In this document: piece by piece, positions 1 through 8,440 of the stretch
How the letters are laid out: each line of letters starts with the position of its first letter
Numbering within the stretch: position 1 is the first letter of the stretch
NCBI GenBank assembly: GCA_965263455.1
Contig: CBDHHN010000002.1
Location: 1 to 64,000 of the forward strand
Length of the DNA: 64,000 bases
Source: CADEDH01 sp965263455
GTDB taxonomy: Bacteria; Actinomycetota; Acidimicrobiia; Acidimicrobiales; SZUA-35
Reading direction: 5' to 3'
The notes under the pieces: generated by a model
Told to the model about the DNA's origin: nothing
Database searches by the model: none
Seen by the model: only the letters and a program-made list of their open reading frames with translations
Program-made: the position numbers and the translations under genes

Positions 1-1662
1 CCCCTTCTTACCCGAGATCTTGGCCCAATCGTCGGGGTTGGTCGTATTGGGCAGATCCTCGTGCTCCTTGTATTCCTGGGTCACCGACAGGAGCAGGTCA
101 TCGGCGCGAATGCCCTTGGTCCCGTCGTCCAGGAAGCGCTTGATGGCCAGCTTCTTGGCCCGGCGCACGATGTTCTCGATCATGGCGCCCGAGGAGAAGT
201 CCTTGAAGTACAGGATCTCCTTGTCGCCGTTCTGGTAGGTGACCTCGAGGAACCGGGTGTCGTCGTCGGCCCGGTACATGTAGTCGACGGCCCGCTCGAT
301 CATGGCCTCGATGGCGGCGTCCATCGAACCGTGACGCTCGACTTCGTCGCCGTGGATGGGGAGCTCGTCGGTCAGGTAGTTGGCGAAGATCGACTTGGCG
401 CTGCTCTCGTCCGGTCGCTCGATCTTGATCTTCACGTCCAGTCGGCCGGGGCGGAGGATGGCCGGGTCGATCAGGTCCTCCCGGTTGGAGGCGCCGATGA
501 CGATGACGTTCTTGAGGGTCTCGACGCCGTCGATCTCGGCCAGGAGCTGGGGCACGATGGTCGACTCGATGTCGGAGCTGATGCCCGAGCCCCGGGTCCG
601 GAACAGCGACTCCATCTCGTCGAAGAAGATGATGACGGGGCATCCCTCCTCCGACTTCTCCCGGGCCCGCTCGAAGATGAGGCGGATCTGACGCTCGGTC
701 TCGCCCACGTACTTGTTGAGCAGCTCCGGACCCTTGATGTTGAGGAAGAAGCTGCGGGCCTGGTGGTCGCCCGAGAGTTCGTTGACCTGCTTGGCCAACG
801 AGTTGGCCACCGCCTTGGCGATGAGGGTCTTACCGCAGCCGGGGGGACCGTAGAGCAGGATGCCCTTGGGTGCCGGGAGCTGATGCTCGGCGAAAAGGTC
901 GGCATGGAGGAACGGCAACTCGACGGCGTCGACGATGGTCTCGATCTGGGCCTCGAGGCCTCCGATGTCGTCGTAGGAGACGTCGGGAACCTCTTCCAGG
1001 ACGAGGTCCTCGACCTCGGCCTTGGGCAGCTTCTCGACCAGGATCGACGATCGAGGGTCGAGCAGCATCGAATCGCCGGCCCGGACGCCGGTGTCGATCA
1101 GGTGATCGGCCAGTTCGACGACCCGCTCCTCGTCGGCCCGGCCCATGATGAAGGCCCGCAGCCCGTCGTCGAGCATCTCCTTGATCTGAACGACCTCGCC
1201 CGACTTCTCCGGACGACGGATCTTGACCACGTTCAGCGACTCGTTGAGGACCACTTCGGCCCCGCTGACCAACTCCTCGGCCTCGATGGCGGGGTGGGTC
1301 TCCACCCGCATCTTGCGGCCGCCGGAGTAGACGTCGGCCGAACCGTCGGAGTTGATGCCGAGCAGGGTGCCGTAGGCGCTCGGCGGTTGGGTGAGCTTGT
1401 CGACCTCCTCCCGGAGGGCGGCGATGTGCTCCCGGGCCTCGCGGAGGGTGTAGGTCAGTTTCTCGTTCTGGCTGACGGCCTGGGCCAGCTGGCCCTTGGT
1501 GTCGAGGAGGCGCTCCTCGAGGGTGCGAACCCGCTTGGGGGCGTCCTGAAGGCGGCGGCGGAGGGTGACGACCTCCTCCTCCATCGACTTCAGCTGTTCC
1601 TGCAGTTCGGCCATGCCGCGTTCGTAGGCGGTCAGCCGGCGTTCGTACTCGGGGGTGTTGAT
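1..1662 (-). CDS. arc: Proteasome-associated AAA+ ATPase ARC/Mpa (3' end outside window)
   Basis: Ring ATPase that unfolds Pup-tagged proteins and feeds them into the actinobacterial 20S proteasome in the cytoplasm. About 554 residues are in the window; the family is usually near 600, so only the C-terminus with its proteasome-gating tail is missing. Visible in order: an N-terminal coiled coil (about 5-90), OB-fold region (about 95-225), Walker A GPPGCGKT at 272-279, Walker B IIFFDE at 344-349, and the sensor motif GASNR near 390. The start is odd. A perfect AGGAGG (1674-1669) sits 7 nt before an ATC codon at 1662, just where the family N-terminus begins (NTPEYERRL). The nearest standard start is a GTG at 1689 without a ribosome site. 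The family call is firm; the start is uncertain. Confidence 0.95.
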   Translation of the reverse strand, partial: MNTPEYERRLTAYERGMAELQEQLKSMEEEVVTLRRRLQDAPKRVRTLEERLLDTKGQLAQAVSQNEKLTYTLREAREHIAALREEVDKLTQPPSAYGTLLGINSDGSADVYSGGRKMRVETHPAIEAEELVSGAEVVLNESLNVVKIRRPEKSGEVVQIKEMLDDGLRAFIMGRADEERVVELADHLIDTGVRAGDSMLLDPRSSILVEKLPKAEVEDLVLEEVPDVSYDDIGGLEAQIETIVDAVELPFLHADLFAEHQLPAPKGILLYGPPGCGKTLIAKAVANSLAKQVNELSGDHQARSFFLNIKGPELLNKYVGETERQIRLIFERAREKSEEGCPVIIFFDEMESLFRTRGSGISSDIESTIVPQLLAEIDGVETLKNVIVIGASNREDLIDPAILRPGRLDVKIKIERPDESSAKSIFANYLTDELPIHGDEVERHGSMDAAIEAMIERAVDYMYRADDDTRFLEVTYQNGDKEILYFKDFSSGAMIENIVRRAKKLAIKRFLDDGTKGIRADDLLLSVTQEYKEHEDLPNTTNPDDWAKISGKKG

Positions 1663-1811
1663 TGCTCTACCTCCTGGTGAGCAGGACACAACGCTGCTGC
1701 GTTGCCGGGGACCCTAACACCCACCGTCGGCAGGATGCCGGACGGTTGAAGTCTCCTGGGGGGCTCTCCGATGTCGTCGTCGGCATGGGGGCGGCGGGTC
1801 TCCGAGTGGAC

Positions 1812-1829
1812 TTTCGAGCATGCTCGAAA
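1812..1829. promoter_or_regulatory. Perfect 18-bp palindrome upstream of arc
   Basis: TTTCGAGCATGCTCGAAA is a perfect palindrome in the 233-bp gap between the oligopeptidase stop and arc, about 150 bp upstream of the arc start. It could be a repressor or activator operator for arc, or a small hairpin. The spacing does not match the actinobacterial LexA box (CGAAC-N4-GTTCG). Nothing else in this gap is recognisable. Confidence 0.35.
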
Positions 1830-1895
1830 CGGATATGTTCCCCGGCACCGAAACGGGTTCGGCAGTGTCCGGGGTGAAGCTTGGCGGTCTCTACA

Positions 1896-4115
1896 TTAGG
1901 TGGTTAAACCTAGCGCCCAGAGGATGTATGCCAGAAGTCGCGCTTCTTCTCGCCAGGCGTCGTAGCGGCCGGAGGGCCCTCCGTGCCCGGCGCCGAGGTC
2001 GCTCCACAGGAGCATCGGTCGGTCCCCGGTGGTGATCCGCCGGAGTTCCTGGACCCACTTGGCCGGCTCCCAGAAGCCGACCCGACTGTCGTTGAGGCCG
2101 CCGGTGGCCAGCACGGTGGGATAGGGCGTGGGGGCGATGTTCTCGTAGGGGGTGTAGCCCCGCATCGTCCGGTACGTCTCGGCGTCGGCCGCCGGGTTCC
2201 CCCACTCCTCCCACTCGGTCACGGTCAGCGGGAGCGACGGGTCGAGCATGGTGTTGAGGGCATCGACGAAGGGCACCTGGGCCACCACCGCGGCGAACAA
2301 CTCCGGGGCCCGGTTGAGAGCGGCACCCACCAGCAACCCACCGGCCGAGCCACCGCGCGCCACCAACCGGTCAGGACTGGTCCGGCCGGTGTCGATCAGG
2401 TGGCGGGCACAGGCCACGAAGTCGTCGAACGAGTTGGCCTTGGCCCCGAGCTTGCCGTCGAGGTACCACGAGCGGCCCAGTTCACCGCCGCCCCGCACGT
2501 GGGCGATGGCGAAGGTGAACCCCCGGTCGAGGAGCGACAGCCGCACCGGGGAGAAGACGGGGTCGATCGCCACCTCGTAGGCGCCGTACCCGTAGAGGAG
2601 GAGCGGAGCGGGACCGGCCGGGCGGTCGACGGGTTCGACCATCGAGATCGGGATCCGGGTGCCGTCGTCGGCCGTGGCCCAGGTCCGCTCGGTGCGGTAG
2701 CGGGCGGGGTCGAAGTCACCCAGCACCTCGGCCTGGCGGAGCAGGGTCCGCTCGCCCGTGGTCAGGTCGATGGTGAACAGGGAGGCCGGGGTCACCATCG
2801 AGCTGTAGCCGTAGCGGAGGTCGGTGGTGGTGAACACGGGATTGGCTCCCGGCCACACCGTCGACACCGCCTCGGGCTGCTCGATGACCCGGATCGAACC
2901 GTCGGCCCACGCCCTGACCCGGATCCGGGTCAGGGCATCGGCCCGCTCGAACAGCACGAGGTGGCCGTCGGAGACGTCGATGTCGTTGATGGTGACGGTG
3001 TCGTGATCGACCCCGACGTCGACCCGTTCCCAGTTCGCCGGCCCGGGATCGTCCTCGGGGGCGGTGACGACCACGAAGTTCCGGTTGCCGTCCCGGTTGG
3101 TGAGGATCACGAACCGGTCGTGGCGGTGGGCCACCGAGTACTCCACGCCCTCCTCCCGGGGGGCGATGACCCGGGGTTCGACGGTCGGGTCGGCCGCGGG
3201 GACGACCCACACCTCGTCCGTGATCTTCGACCCGCAGCCGATCTGGATGAACGACTCGTCCTTCTCCAGGCCGACCCCGACGAAGAACCGCTCGTCGTCC
3301 TCGGTGAAGACCAGGACGTCCTCGGACTGATCGGTGCCCAGGGCGTGGCGCCACACCTGGTGCGGGCGGTTGGCCTCGTCGGGGCGGGTGTAGAACAGGG
3401 TCCGGTTGTCGGCGGCCCAGATCACGTTGGCGGTGACGTCGTCCAACCGGTCCCCGGTCTCGACCCCGGTGGCGAGGTCCCGGACGCTGACCGTGAACCG
3501 CTCGTCTCCGGTCGTGTCCCATCCCCAGACCAACAGCGTGTGGTCGGGCGAGACGTCGAAGGGCCCGACGTCGAAGAACTCGTGGCCCTCGGCCTCGGCG
3601 TTCTCGTCGAGCAGGATCTGCTCGCCCGAACGGGGCCCGGGGTCGGGGTCGGTCAGGGGGCCGACCAGATCGGCCGGGCACCGACAGTGGAGGGGGTAGT
3701 CCCGACCCTCCTCGGTCCGGGCGTAGTAGGCCCACTCGTCGATGACGACCGGGACGCTGAGATCCGTCTCCTTGATCCGGCCCTTGATCTCGGTGAACAA
3801 CTCCTGACGCAGGGGCTCGACCGAGGCCAGTACGGCGTCGGTGTAGGCGTTCTCGGCCTCGAGGAGGGCCAGCACGGCCGGGTCGTCCCGGTCCTGGAGC
3901 CAGGCGAGCTCGTCCACGACCCGATCCCCGAACAGCTCGCGTACCTCGGGACGCCGGTCGGCCACCGGGGCCTCGGGGCCGGCCTCGACGCCCGTTCGAC
4001 CGTCGCCCTCGCGGCCGGGATCGGGTTGGGCGTGCGACCCGCCCGGCCCGGCCGGCCCGGCCTCGGCGGGCGTCGACGGGAGCGGGGCGGTCGGATCGGC
4101 GGGGCTGTTGTCCAC
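1896..4115 (-). CDS. ptrB: S9A serine oligopeptidase, protease II (oligopeptidase B) type
   Basis: 739-residue peptidase of the prolyl-oligopeptidase family, expected to cleave short peptides after basic residues in the cytoplasm. After a Pro/Gly-rich leader of about 55 residues comes a beta-propeller region (about 60-480), then an alpha/beta-hydrolase domain. The catalytic Ser is in GGSAGG (Ser590), with Asp676 in GGLNDSRV and His711 in GAGHGG. The block NTMLDPSLPLTVTEWEEWG is characteristic of oligopeptidase B. No signal peptide is seen. The start is GTG with no Shine-Dalgarno; a TAGGCT element ends 6 nt before it, which suggests a leaderless transcript. The gene is divergent from the histidine phosphatase. 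Substrate preference is inferred from the family. Confidence 0.93.
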   Translation of the reverse strand: MDNSPADPTAPLPSTPAEAGPAGPGGSHAQPDPGREGDGRTGVEAGPEAPVADRRPEVRELFGDRVVDELAWLQDRDDPAVLALLEAENAYTDAVLASVEPLRQELFTEIKGRIKETDLSVPVVIDEWAYYARTEEGRDYPLHCRCPADLVGPLTDPDPGPRSGEQILLDENAEAEGHEFFDVGPFDVSPDHTLLVWGWDTTGDERFTVSVRDLATGVETGDRLDDVTANVIWAADNRTLFYTRPDEANRPHQVWRHALGTDQSEDVLVFTEDDERFFVGVGLEKDESFIQIGCGSKITDEVWVVPAADPTVEPRVIAPREEGVEYSVAHRHDRFVILTNRDGNRNFVVVTAPEDDPGPANWERVDVGVDHDTVTINDIDVSDGHLVLFERADALTRIRVRAWADGSIRVIEQPEAVSTVWPGANPVFTTTDLRYGYSSMVTPASLFTIDLTTGERTLLRQAEVLGDFDPARYRTERTWATADDGTRIPISMVEPVDRPAGPAPLLLYGYGAYEVAIDPVFSPVRLSLLDRGFTFAIAHVRGGGELGRSWYLDGKLGAKANSFDDFVACARHLIDTGRTSPDRLVARGGSAGGLLVGAALNRAPELFAAVVAQVPFVDALNTMLDPSLPLTVTEWEEWGNPAADAETYRTMRGYTPYENIAPTPYPTVLATGGLNDSRVGFWEPAKWVQELRRITTGDRPMLLWSDLGAGHGGPSGRYDAWREEARLLAYILWALGLTT

Positions 4116-4121
4116 CCGCTC

Positions 4122-4127
4122 AGCCTA
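4122..4127 (-). promoter_or_regulatory. -10 element of likely leaderless promoter (oligopeptidase gene)
   Basis: TAGGCT on the minus strand (TANNNT type) is separated by exactly 6 nt from the GTG start, so transcription would begin at or near the start codon. There is no Shine-Dalgarno. The divergent neighbour has the same layout. Confidence 0.5.
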
Positions 4128-4166
4128 GATTGCCGGCTCCGCTTCGGGCGGCAGGTCGATGGCCAG

Positions 4167-4172
4167 TAGGTT
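4167..4172 (+). promoter_or_regulatory. -10 element of likely leaderless promoter (histidine phosphatase gene)
   Basis: TAGGTT lies 6 nt before the ATG at 4179 and there is no ribosome-binding site. This mirrors the TAGGCT-N6-GTG arrangement of the divergent oligopeptidase gene 40 bp away. Confidence 0.5.
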
Positions 4173-4178
4173 GCCGCC

Positions 4179-4874
4179 ATGGCTGAAGAAACCACCTCGT
4201 TTCCCCAGACCCTCTACCAACCCGAGGACGGGGCGGCCCAGGTCCTCCTGGTCCGCCACGGGCAGTCGATGCCCTTCGTGGCCGGTCAACCGTTCGACCT
4301 GGTCGACGGGCACGGGGATCCCCATTTGACCGACCTCGGTCACCACCAGGCCCGACTCCTGGCCGAACGCCTGGCCAACGAACCGATCGCCGCCATCTAC
4401 ACCTCGACCCTGACCCGGACCAAGCAGACGGCCGCCCCCCTGGCCGAGGCCCTGGGCCTCACGCCGATGGTCGAGCCCGACATCCGCGAGGTGTTCCTGG
4501 GCGAGTTCGAGGGCGGCCTGTTCCGTCAGCGGGCCCAGGAGAACCACCCGGCGGTCGAGGCCATGCGGGCCGCCGGCGACTGGGGTCGGATCCCGGGGGC
4601 CGAGACCAACGAGGAGTTCGTGGGGCGAACGGTGCGTGCGGTGGAACGGATCGCGGCCGCCCACCCGGGGGAGATGGTGGTCGCCACCTGTCACGGTGGC
4701 GTCATCGGGGCCGTGCTGGGTCATGCCAGCGACAACGGACCGTTCGTGTTCAACGGCGCCCGCCACACCTCGATCAACCATCTGGTGCGCAACCCGACCG
4801 GTTGGGTCATCCGCAGCTTCAACGACGGGGCCCACGCCGGCCGCCTGACGGCCGACCATCCCCTACCCGGCTGA
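4179..4874 (+). CDS. Histidine phosphatase (phosphoglycerate-mutase-like) family protein
   Basis: 231-residue cytoplasmic phosphatase/mutase-fold protein. The phosphohistidine motif LLVRHGQS places the nucleophile at His27. The second conserved histidine is in ATCHGGV (His172), and the acid-base Glu would be in the DIREVFLGEFEG stretch around 101-112. No membrane or secretion signal is seen. The family includes phosphoglycerate mutases, sugar-phosphate phosphatases and broad-specificity phosphatases; the sequence does not fix the substrate. A strong hairpin follows the stop. The start is the ATG at 4179, which fits a leaderless TAGGTT-N6-ATG arrangement. Confidence 0.9.
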   Translation: MAEETTSFPQTLYQPEDGAAQVLLVRHGQSMPFVAGQPFDLVDGHGDPHLTDLGHHQARLLAERLANEPIAAIYTSTLTRTKQTAAPLAEALGLTPMVEPDIREVFLGEFEGGLFRQRAQENHPAVEAMRAAGDWGRIPGAETNEEFVGRTVRAVERIAAAHPGEMVVATCHGGVIGAVLGHASDNGPFVFNGARHTSINHLVRNPTGWVIRSFNDGAHAGRLTADHPLPG

Positions 4875-4888
4875 TCGTCCTGTTCGGT

Positions 4889-4914
4889 ACGGCCGGGCCG
4901 GATGGCCCGGCCGT
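4889..4914 (+). terminator. Intrinsic-terminator-like hairpin after histidine phosphatase
   Basis: Perfect 11-bp stem ACGGCCGGGCC / GGCCCGGCCGT with a GGAT loop, starting 15 nt after the stop codon. There is no U-tract, as is common in GC-rich actinobacteria. Confidence 0.6.
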
Positions 4915-4955
4915 GATCAGGCCTGTTCTGAGCCGATTTCCCCCAACATCCGCGG

Positions 4956-4984
4956 TTGGCCCCCCACGGCCGGCCACGTAGGGT
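4956..4984 (+). promoter_or_regulatory. Sigma-70-type promoter of the diguanylate cyclase gene
   Basis: TTGGCC (4956-4961), a 17-bp spacer and TAGGGT (4979-4984) make a good housekeeping promoter. Transcription would start near 4991, giving a leader of about 70 nt before the ATG at 5064. Confidence 0.5.
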
Positions 4985-5063
4985 ACTGTCGTAGACACGC
5001 CTGGTGGTCACGGGATGGGCCACCACACCTGGCCATCTCGGCCGTCGCCGAACAACAGGGGTG

Positions 5064-6542
5064 ATGAGCAACGTGCTGTGGCGAGAGCGCTACCGAATTG
5101 CAGCCGGCGGTCTCCTGGCGAGCATCGCCGCCCTCGCCCTGCTCGACTATCTGGCCCGCACCCCGACCGACCCGCCCGGCACCAGCGCGCTGTACCTCGC
5201 CGTGGCCCTGTTCCTCGCCGCCGCCTACGCCGGGATCACCGACTGGCGTCCCCTGGGCGGTACCTGGCGGCTGGCTCCCGCCGCCGCCTCCGTGCTCGCC
5301 GTGCTGGGTGCGGTGTTCTGGGCCGACACCGCCGACACCGCCAACGCCGAGATCGGCCTGGCCGCAGCCGGCGTCCTGATCCTGGCCTACGTCGGTTTCG
5401 TACTGCCGCCGGGTTCCACCCTGATCTTCGCCCCGGTGGTCATGGTCGCCCTTCTCCTGGCCTGGCAGCAGAACGAGTTCCGGGTGAGCCTGGCCCTGCC
5501 CCTGGTCGGGGTGCCGGTGGCGGCCCTGTTGGGCGAGTTGGTCTCGGCCCTCACCGACCGCAGCCTCCGCACCTCGGACCAGTTCTCCTACCGGCGCGAC
5601 CGCCTGGCCCGGATGGAAGACGTGCTGCGCCGGTTCAGCCGTCCCGGGTCCCTGGAGGAGGCAGCCCAGGAGGTGGCGGTGGCCGCCATCGAGATCTTCG
5701 ACGTCGATCGCTCGACCGTCGTCCTACGCGACACCGAGGGGGGTCTCATCCCGGTGACGCTCGGTCCCGCCTCCGACGAGGAACCCGACGCCGAGACGGC
5801 CAAGCTGGTGGCCGAGACCATCGGGGGCGATCAGCCCCGGCTGGTGCCCACCGGAGGCCGTTCCCGCGACCACCTGCTCGTCCTCCCCCTTCCGGCCGCC
5901 GATGTCCCGGCCGGTGCCGTGGTCGTCCACCCGGTGCGGACCGAGGACCCCGAGTTCAGCATCGACCTGGCCCGCCTGTTCGGGACCCAGGTCGGTATCG
6001 CCATCGAGCACCTGTTCGTGATCGACGCCCTCGAGCGGGCCACCACCCGCGATGAACTGACCGGCATCGGCAACCGCAAGCACGCCGACGCCCTGCTGAG
6101 TTCGCTGGAGGAGGGCGACGCCCTCATCCTGCTCGACCTCGACGGGTTCAAGGAGGTCAACGACAGCCAGGGCCACAGCGCCGGCGATCAGGTGCTCCAG
6201 GATCTCAGCGCCCACCTCCGCCACTGCGTCCGCGACTCCGACACCTCGGCCCGGCTGGGAGGGGACGAGTTCCTGGTGGTGGCCCGCCGGGCCTTCGCCG
6301 ACCCCCTCGCGGTGGCCGACCGGATCCTGATCGGTTGGGCCACCAGCGGCCGGTCCACCACCCTCAGCGCCGGAGTTGCCCTCCACGAGCCCCACATCGA
6401 GGCCAACGAGACGTTCGACCGGGCCGACAAGGCCCTGTATCAGGCCAAGGCCGCAGGCAAGAACCGGGCCCACATGTGGCATCCGGGAGCCGCCGGTCCG
6501 GTGGGCGGCCCCGTCAGCACCAACGGCGACAGCCCGGCCTGA
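5064..6542 (+). CDS. Membrane diguanylate cyclase (6 TM - GAF - GGDEF)
   Basis: 492-residue enzyme expected to make cyclic di-GMP from two GTP at the inner face of the membrane. Six hydrophobic helices lie at about 12-31, 41-60, 70-86, 98-114, 119-134 and 141-160. A GAF-like sensor follows (about 195-320), then a GGDEF domain opening with the DELTGIGNR motif near 330. The active site is intact (GGDEF at 399-403). An RxxD inhibitory site (R390-D393) sits exactly five residues ahead of it, so product inhibition is expected. No EAL or HD-GYP partner is in the window. The chosen ATG directly precedes the first helix; an in-frame GTG at 5061 or a longer frame from 5004 is possible but less likely. 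Confidence 0.93.
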   Translation: MSNVLWRERYRIAAGGLLASIAALALLDYLARTPTDPPGTSALYLAVALFLAAAYAGITDWRPLGGTWRLAPAAASVLAVLGAVFWADTADTANAEIGLAAAGVLILAYVGFVLPPGSTLIFAPVVMVALLLAWQQNEFRVSLALPLVGVPVAALLGELVSALTDRSLRTSDQFSYRRDRLARMEDVLRRFSRPGSLEEAAQEVAVAAIEIFDVDRSTVVLRDTEGGLIPVTLGPASDEEPDAETAKLVAETIGGDQPRLVPTGGRSRDHLLVLPLPAADVPAGAVVVHPVRTEDPEFSIDLARLFGTQVGIAIEHLFVIDALERATTRDELTGIGNRKHADALLSSLEEGDALILLDLDGFKEVNDSQGHSAGDQVLQDLSAHLRHCVRDSDTSARLGGDEFLVVARRAFADPLAVADRILIGWATSGRSTTLSAGVALHEPHIEANETFDRADKALYQAKAAGKNRAHMWHPGAAGPVGGPVSTNGDSPA

Positions 6543-6562
6543 GCCGGCGCCGGGACGCGAAA

Positions 6563-6588
6563 CGCCCGGCCGACGGAGCGGCCGGGCG
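6563..6588. terminator. Bidirectional terminator between cyclase and MerR genes
   Basis: Perfect 10-bp stem CGCCCGGCCG / CGGCCGGGCG with a 6-nt loop in the 81-bp gap between two convergent genes. It could serve both strands. Confidence 0.6.
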
Positions 6589-6623
6589 GCAGGCCAGGAT
6601 CGGCGTCGGCCAGGTCGTCGACG

Positions 6624-7127
6624 TCAGCGAGCGAGGCTGGTCGGCGCCGTATCGGCCGAGGGAGACGACGACGGCGCTGGGCTCGACACGGCCTGTTGTT
6701 CGGCCGGGGGCCGGAGTTCCACGATCCGAGCGTCGACTTCGTCCTTGATGCCGGCGAGGGGCAGCACGTTCAGCACGCCCTGGCCCTTCTGCACCAGGTC
6801 GATGAGCTCCTCACCGCTGCGGGCCACCACCGAGGTGGAGCCGTGGACCACGAGGTTGGCCGACTCGATGTCTTCGCCCAACTCGTCTTCCAGGTAGGCG
6901 AACACCTCGCGCACGGTTTCCAACCGAAGCCCGGCGTCGAGCAGGGTCTTGATCACCTTGAGCTTCAGAAGATCGCGGTAGGAGTACCGTCGACGCGACC
7001 CGGAACCGGTGGCGTCGGCCACCGAGGGCCGGACCAGATCGGTCCGAGCCCAATAGTCCAGCTGGCGGTACGTGATGCCCACGATCTCCGCACTGCGTTT
7101 ACCGGAGAAATTCATCTCGACCGACAT
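6624..7127 (-). CDS. MerR-family transcriptional regulator, Rv1830-like
   Basis: 167-residue DNA-binding protein with a MerR-type winged helix-turn-helix at about 8-80 (GITYRQLDYWARTDLV, then SYRDLLKLKVIKTLLDAG), a dimerisation helix and a Ser/Pro-rich tail. The HTH closely resembles the mycobacterial Rv1830 type that follows the DUF151 gene in the gcvH-garA cluster. Here it lies beyond an inserted plus-strand gene. No cysteine metal site is seen, so metal sensing is unlikely. The ATG at 7127 is preceded by GAGGCAG; longer frames reaching 7328 run through the promoter and are rejected. Targets are unknown. The related Rv1828/FtsR-type regulator is not in this window. Confidence 0.85.
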   Translation of the reverse strand: MSVEMNFSGKRSAEIVGITYRQLDYWARTDLVRPSVADATGSGSRRRYSYRDLLKLKVIKTLLDAGLRLETVREVFAYLEDELGEDIESANLVVHGSTSVVARSGEELIDLVQKGQGVLNVLPLAGIKDEVDARIVELRPPAEQQAVSSPAPSSSPSADTAPTSLAR

Positions 7128-7268
7128 TGTTACCTGCCTCCTCGAACGGCGTGAGAGGACCACAACACCGCCGAAAACGACCCTGAACCCGACCCGACCA
7201 CGGTGCCCGCAACACCCGGATCGAATCCACCGGCCGTAATTACGACGGAGAGATTTACCCGAACCCGA

Positions 7269-7297
7269 AGGGTAGTCACCCCGACACGTTGAGTCAA
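7269..7297 (-). promoter_or_regulatory. Sigma-70-type promoter of the merR gene
   Basis: On the minus strand TTGACT (7297-7292), a 17-bp spacer and TACCCT (7274-7269) form a near-consensus promoter. The leader would be about 135 nt. It contains a perfect 10-bp palindrome CGTAATTACG at 7235-7244 that could be an autoregulatory site. Confidence 0.6.
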
Positions 7298-7351
7298 CGA
7301 TTCGCGCGCAGCGCGCTCCTCTTTGCAATAGCCTCCCAGACGATCAGCGCT

Positions 7352-8419
7352 ATGACCGACGCCGCCCCCTCCCAGGCCGAACTGGAGCCCGTGCTGGCAC
7401 GGGCCCTGTCCCCGTCGCCGACCGACACCGAGCCGATCCCGGTGTCGGATCCCGAGGCCGCCGTTCACCGCTCGTGGTCCATCCGGGCCGTCACCGACGC
7501 CAACCGGGGCCGCGGCGTGTTCTCCCGTGTGTATCGGGTGGACCTCGACTGGGCGGAGCACCCTCCGTCGGCCGACCATCCGCCGTCGGTGGTGATCAAA
7601 CTCCCGACCCGGGGCGCCAACGACGCCGCCGCACTGGCCTCGGGGGCCTACGAGCGGGAGGCCCTGGCCTACCGCCGGCTCCTCCCCCGCTCCCCCGTTC
7701 GCCACCCCCGGGTCCACCTGGTCGAGCAGGACCCCGCCGGACGCACCACCCTGGTGCTGGAGGATCTGGCGACGGCGCGGATGGTCGACCAACTCGACGG
7801 GCTCGACCTCGACGACGCCGCCTCGACCATGGCCGAACTGGCCCGGTTCCACCGGGCCTGGCGCCGCCCGGACCTCCTGACCGATCTGCCGGTGCGGCGG
7901 GCCACACCGTCGGCCCTCGATCCCGGGGCGTTGGCCCGGGGCCTCGACCACCTCGACGACCGTTGGGGTGACGTCCTCGAGCCGGCCCCCCGCCGGGCCT
8001 TCGACCTGCTCCTGGCTCGCCGCCACGAGCTGGTGACGGCCTTCGCCGCCGCGGCCGACCCCACCCTGTGCCACGGGGATCCGAGAGCCGACAACCTGGC
8101 CTTCGAACCGGGAGGCCGGGCCATCCTGTTCGACTGGCAGCAGACGGCGATCCAGGCAGGCGAGGCCGACCTGGCGTGGCTGGCGGCCACCAGCCTCCGC
8201 ATCGAGGATCGGCGACGGGTCGAGCGATCGCTGGTCGAGGAGTACGGATCGACCCTCGACCGCTACCGGCTGGGGCTGGTACTCCCCGGCCTGGCCGTGC
8301 TCCTCCTGGCCCAGCGCCACGTGGACGATGACCGGTCGGCCCGATTCGTGGCCACCAGCATCGCCCGGATCGGGGCCGCCCTCGACGATCTGGATGTGGC
8401 CCGGGCCGACGGTGGCTGA
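7352..8419 (+). CDS. Aminoglycoside/choline-kinase-like phosphotransferase (APH family)
   Basis: 355-residue kinase-fold protein. The catalytic loop is TLCHGDPRADNLAF and the metal-binding motif is ILFDWQQ, as in the APH/ecdysteroid-kinase superfamily that phosphorylates small hydroxylated molecules. The N-terminal lobe holds the ATP-lysine strand VVIKLPTR. No signal peptide or membrane segment is seen. The ATG at 7352 is chosen because the upstream extension overlaps the merR promoter and has no homology features. The gene runs on the opposite strand and interrupts the conserved DUF151-MerR adjacency. The substrate is unknown, and this is not evidence of antibiotic resistance. Confidence 0.8.
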   Translation: MTDAAPSQAELEPVLARALSPSPTDTEPIPVSDPEAAVHRSWSIRAVTDANRGRGVFSRVYRVDLDWAEHPPSADHPPSVVIKLPTRGANDAAALASGAYEREALAYRRLLPRSPVRHPRVHLVEQDPAGRTTLVLEDLATARMVDQLDGLDLDDAASTMAELARFHRAWRRPDLLTDLPVRRATPSALDPGALARGLDHLDDRWGDVLEPAPRRAFDLLLARRHELVTAFAAAADPTLCHGDPRADNLAFEPGGRAILFDWQQTAIQAGEADLAWLAATSLRIEDRRRVERSLVEEYGSTLDRYRLGLVLPGLAVLLLAQRHVDDDRSARFVATSIARIGAALDDLDVARADGG

Positions 8420-8440
8420 CGCCGAACGCCCGGCCCGAGA

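Noticed and set aside
61..1680. 539-codon open frame on the plus strand antisense to arc
   Set aside because: High GC makes long antisense frames. The minus strand encodes an unmistakable AAA+ ATPase and the antisense product has no domain features.
1812..1829. LexA/SOS box at the arc palindrome
   Set aside because: Spacing and bases do not fit CGAAC-N4-GTTCG.
1983..4169. 728-codon plus-strand frame antisense to the oligopeptidase gene
   Set aside because: Low-complexity Gly/Val/Asp-rich product with no motifs; the opposite strand has the full catalytic triad.
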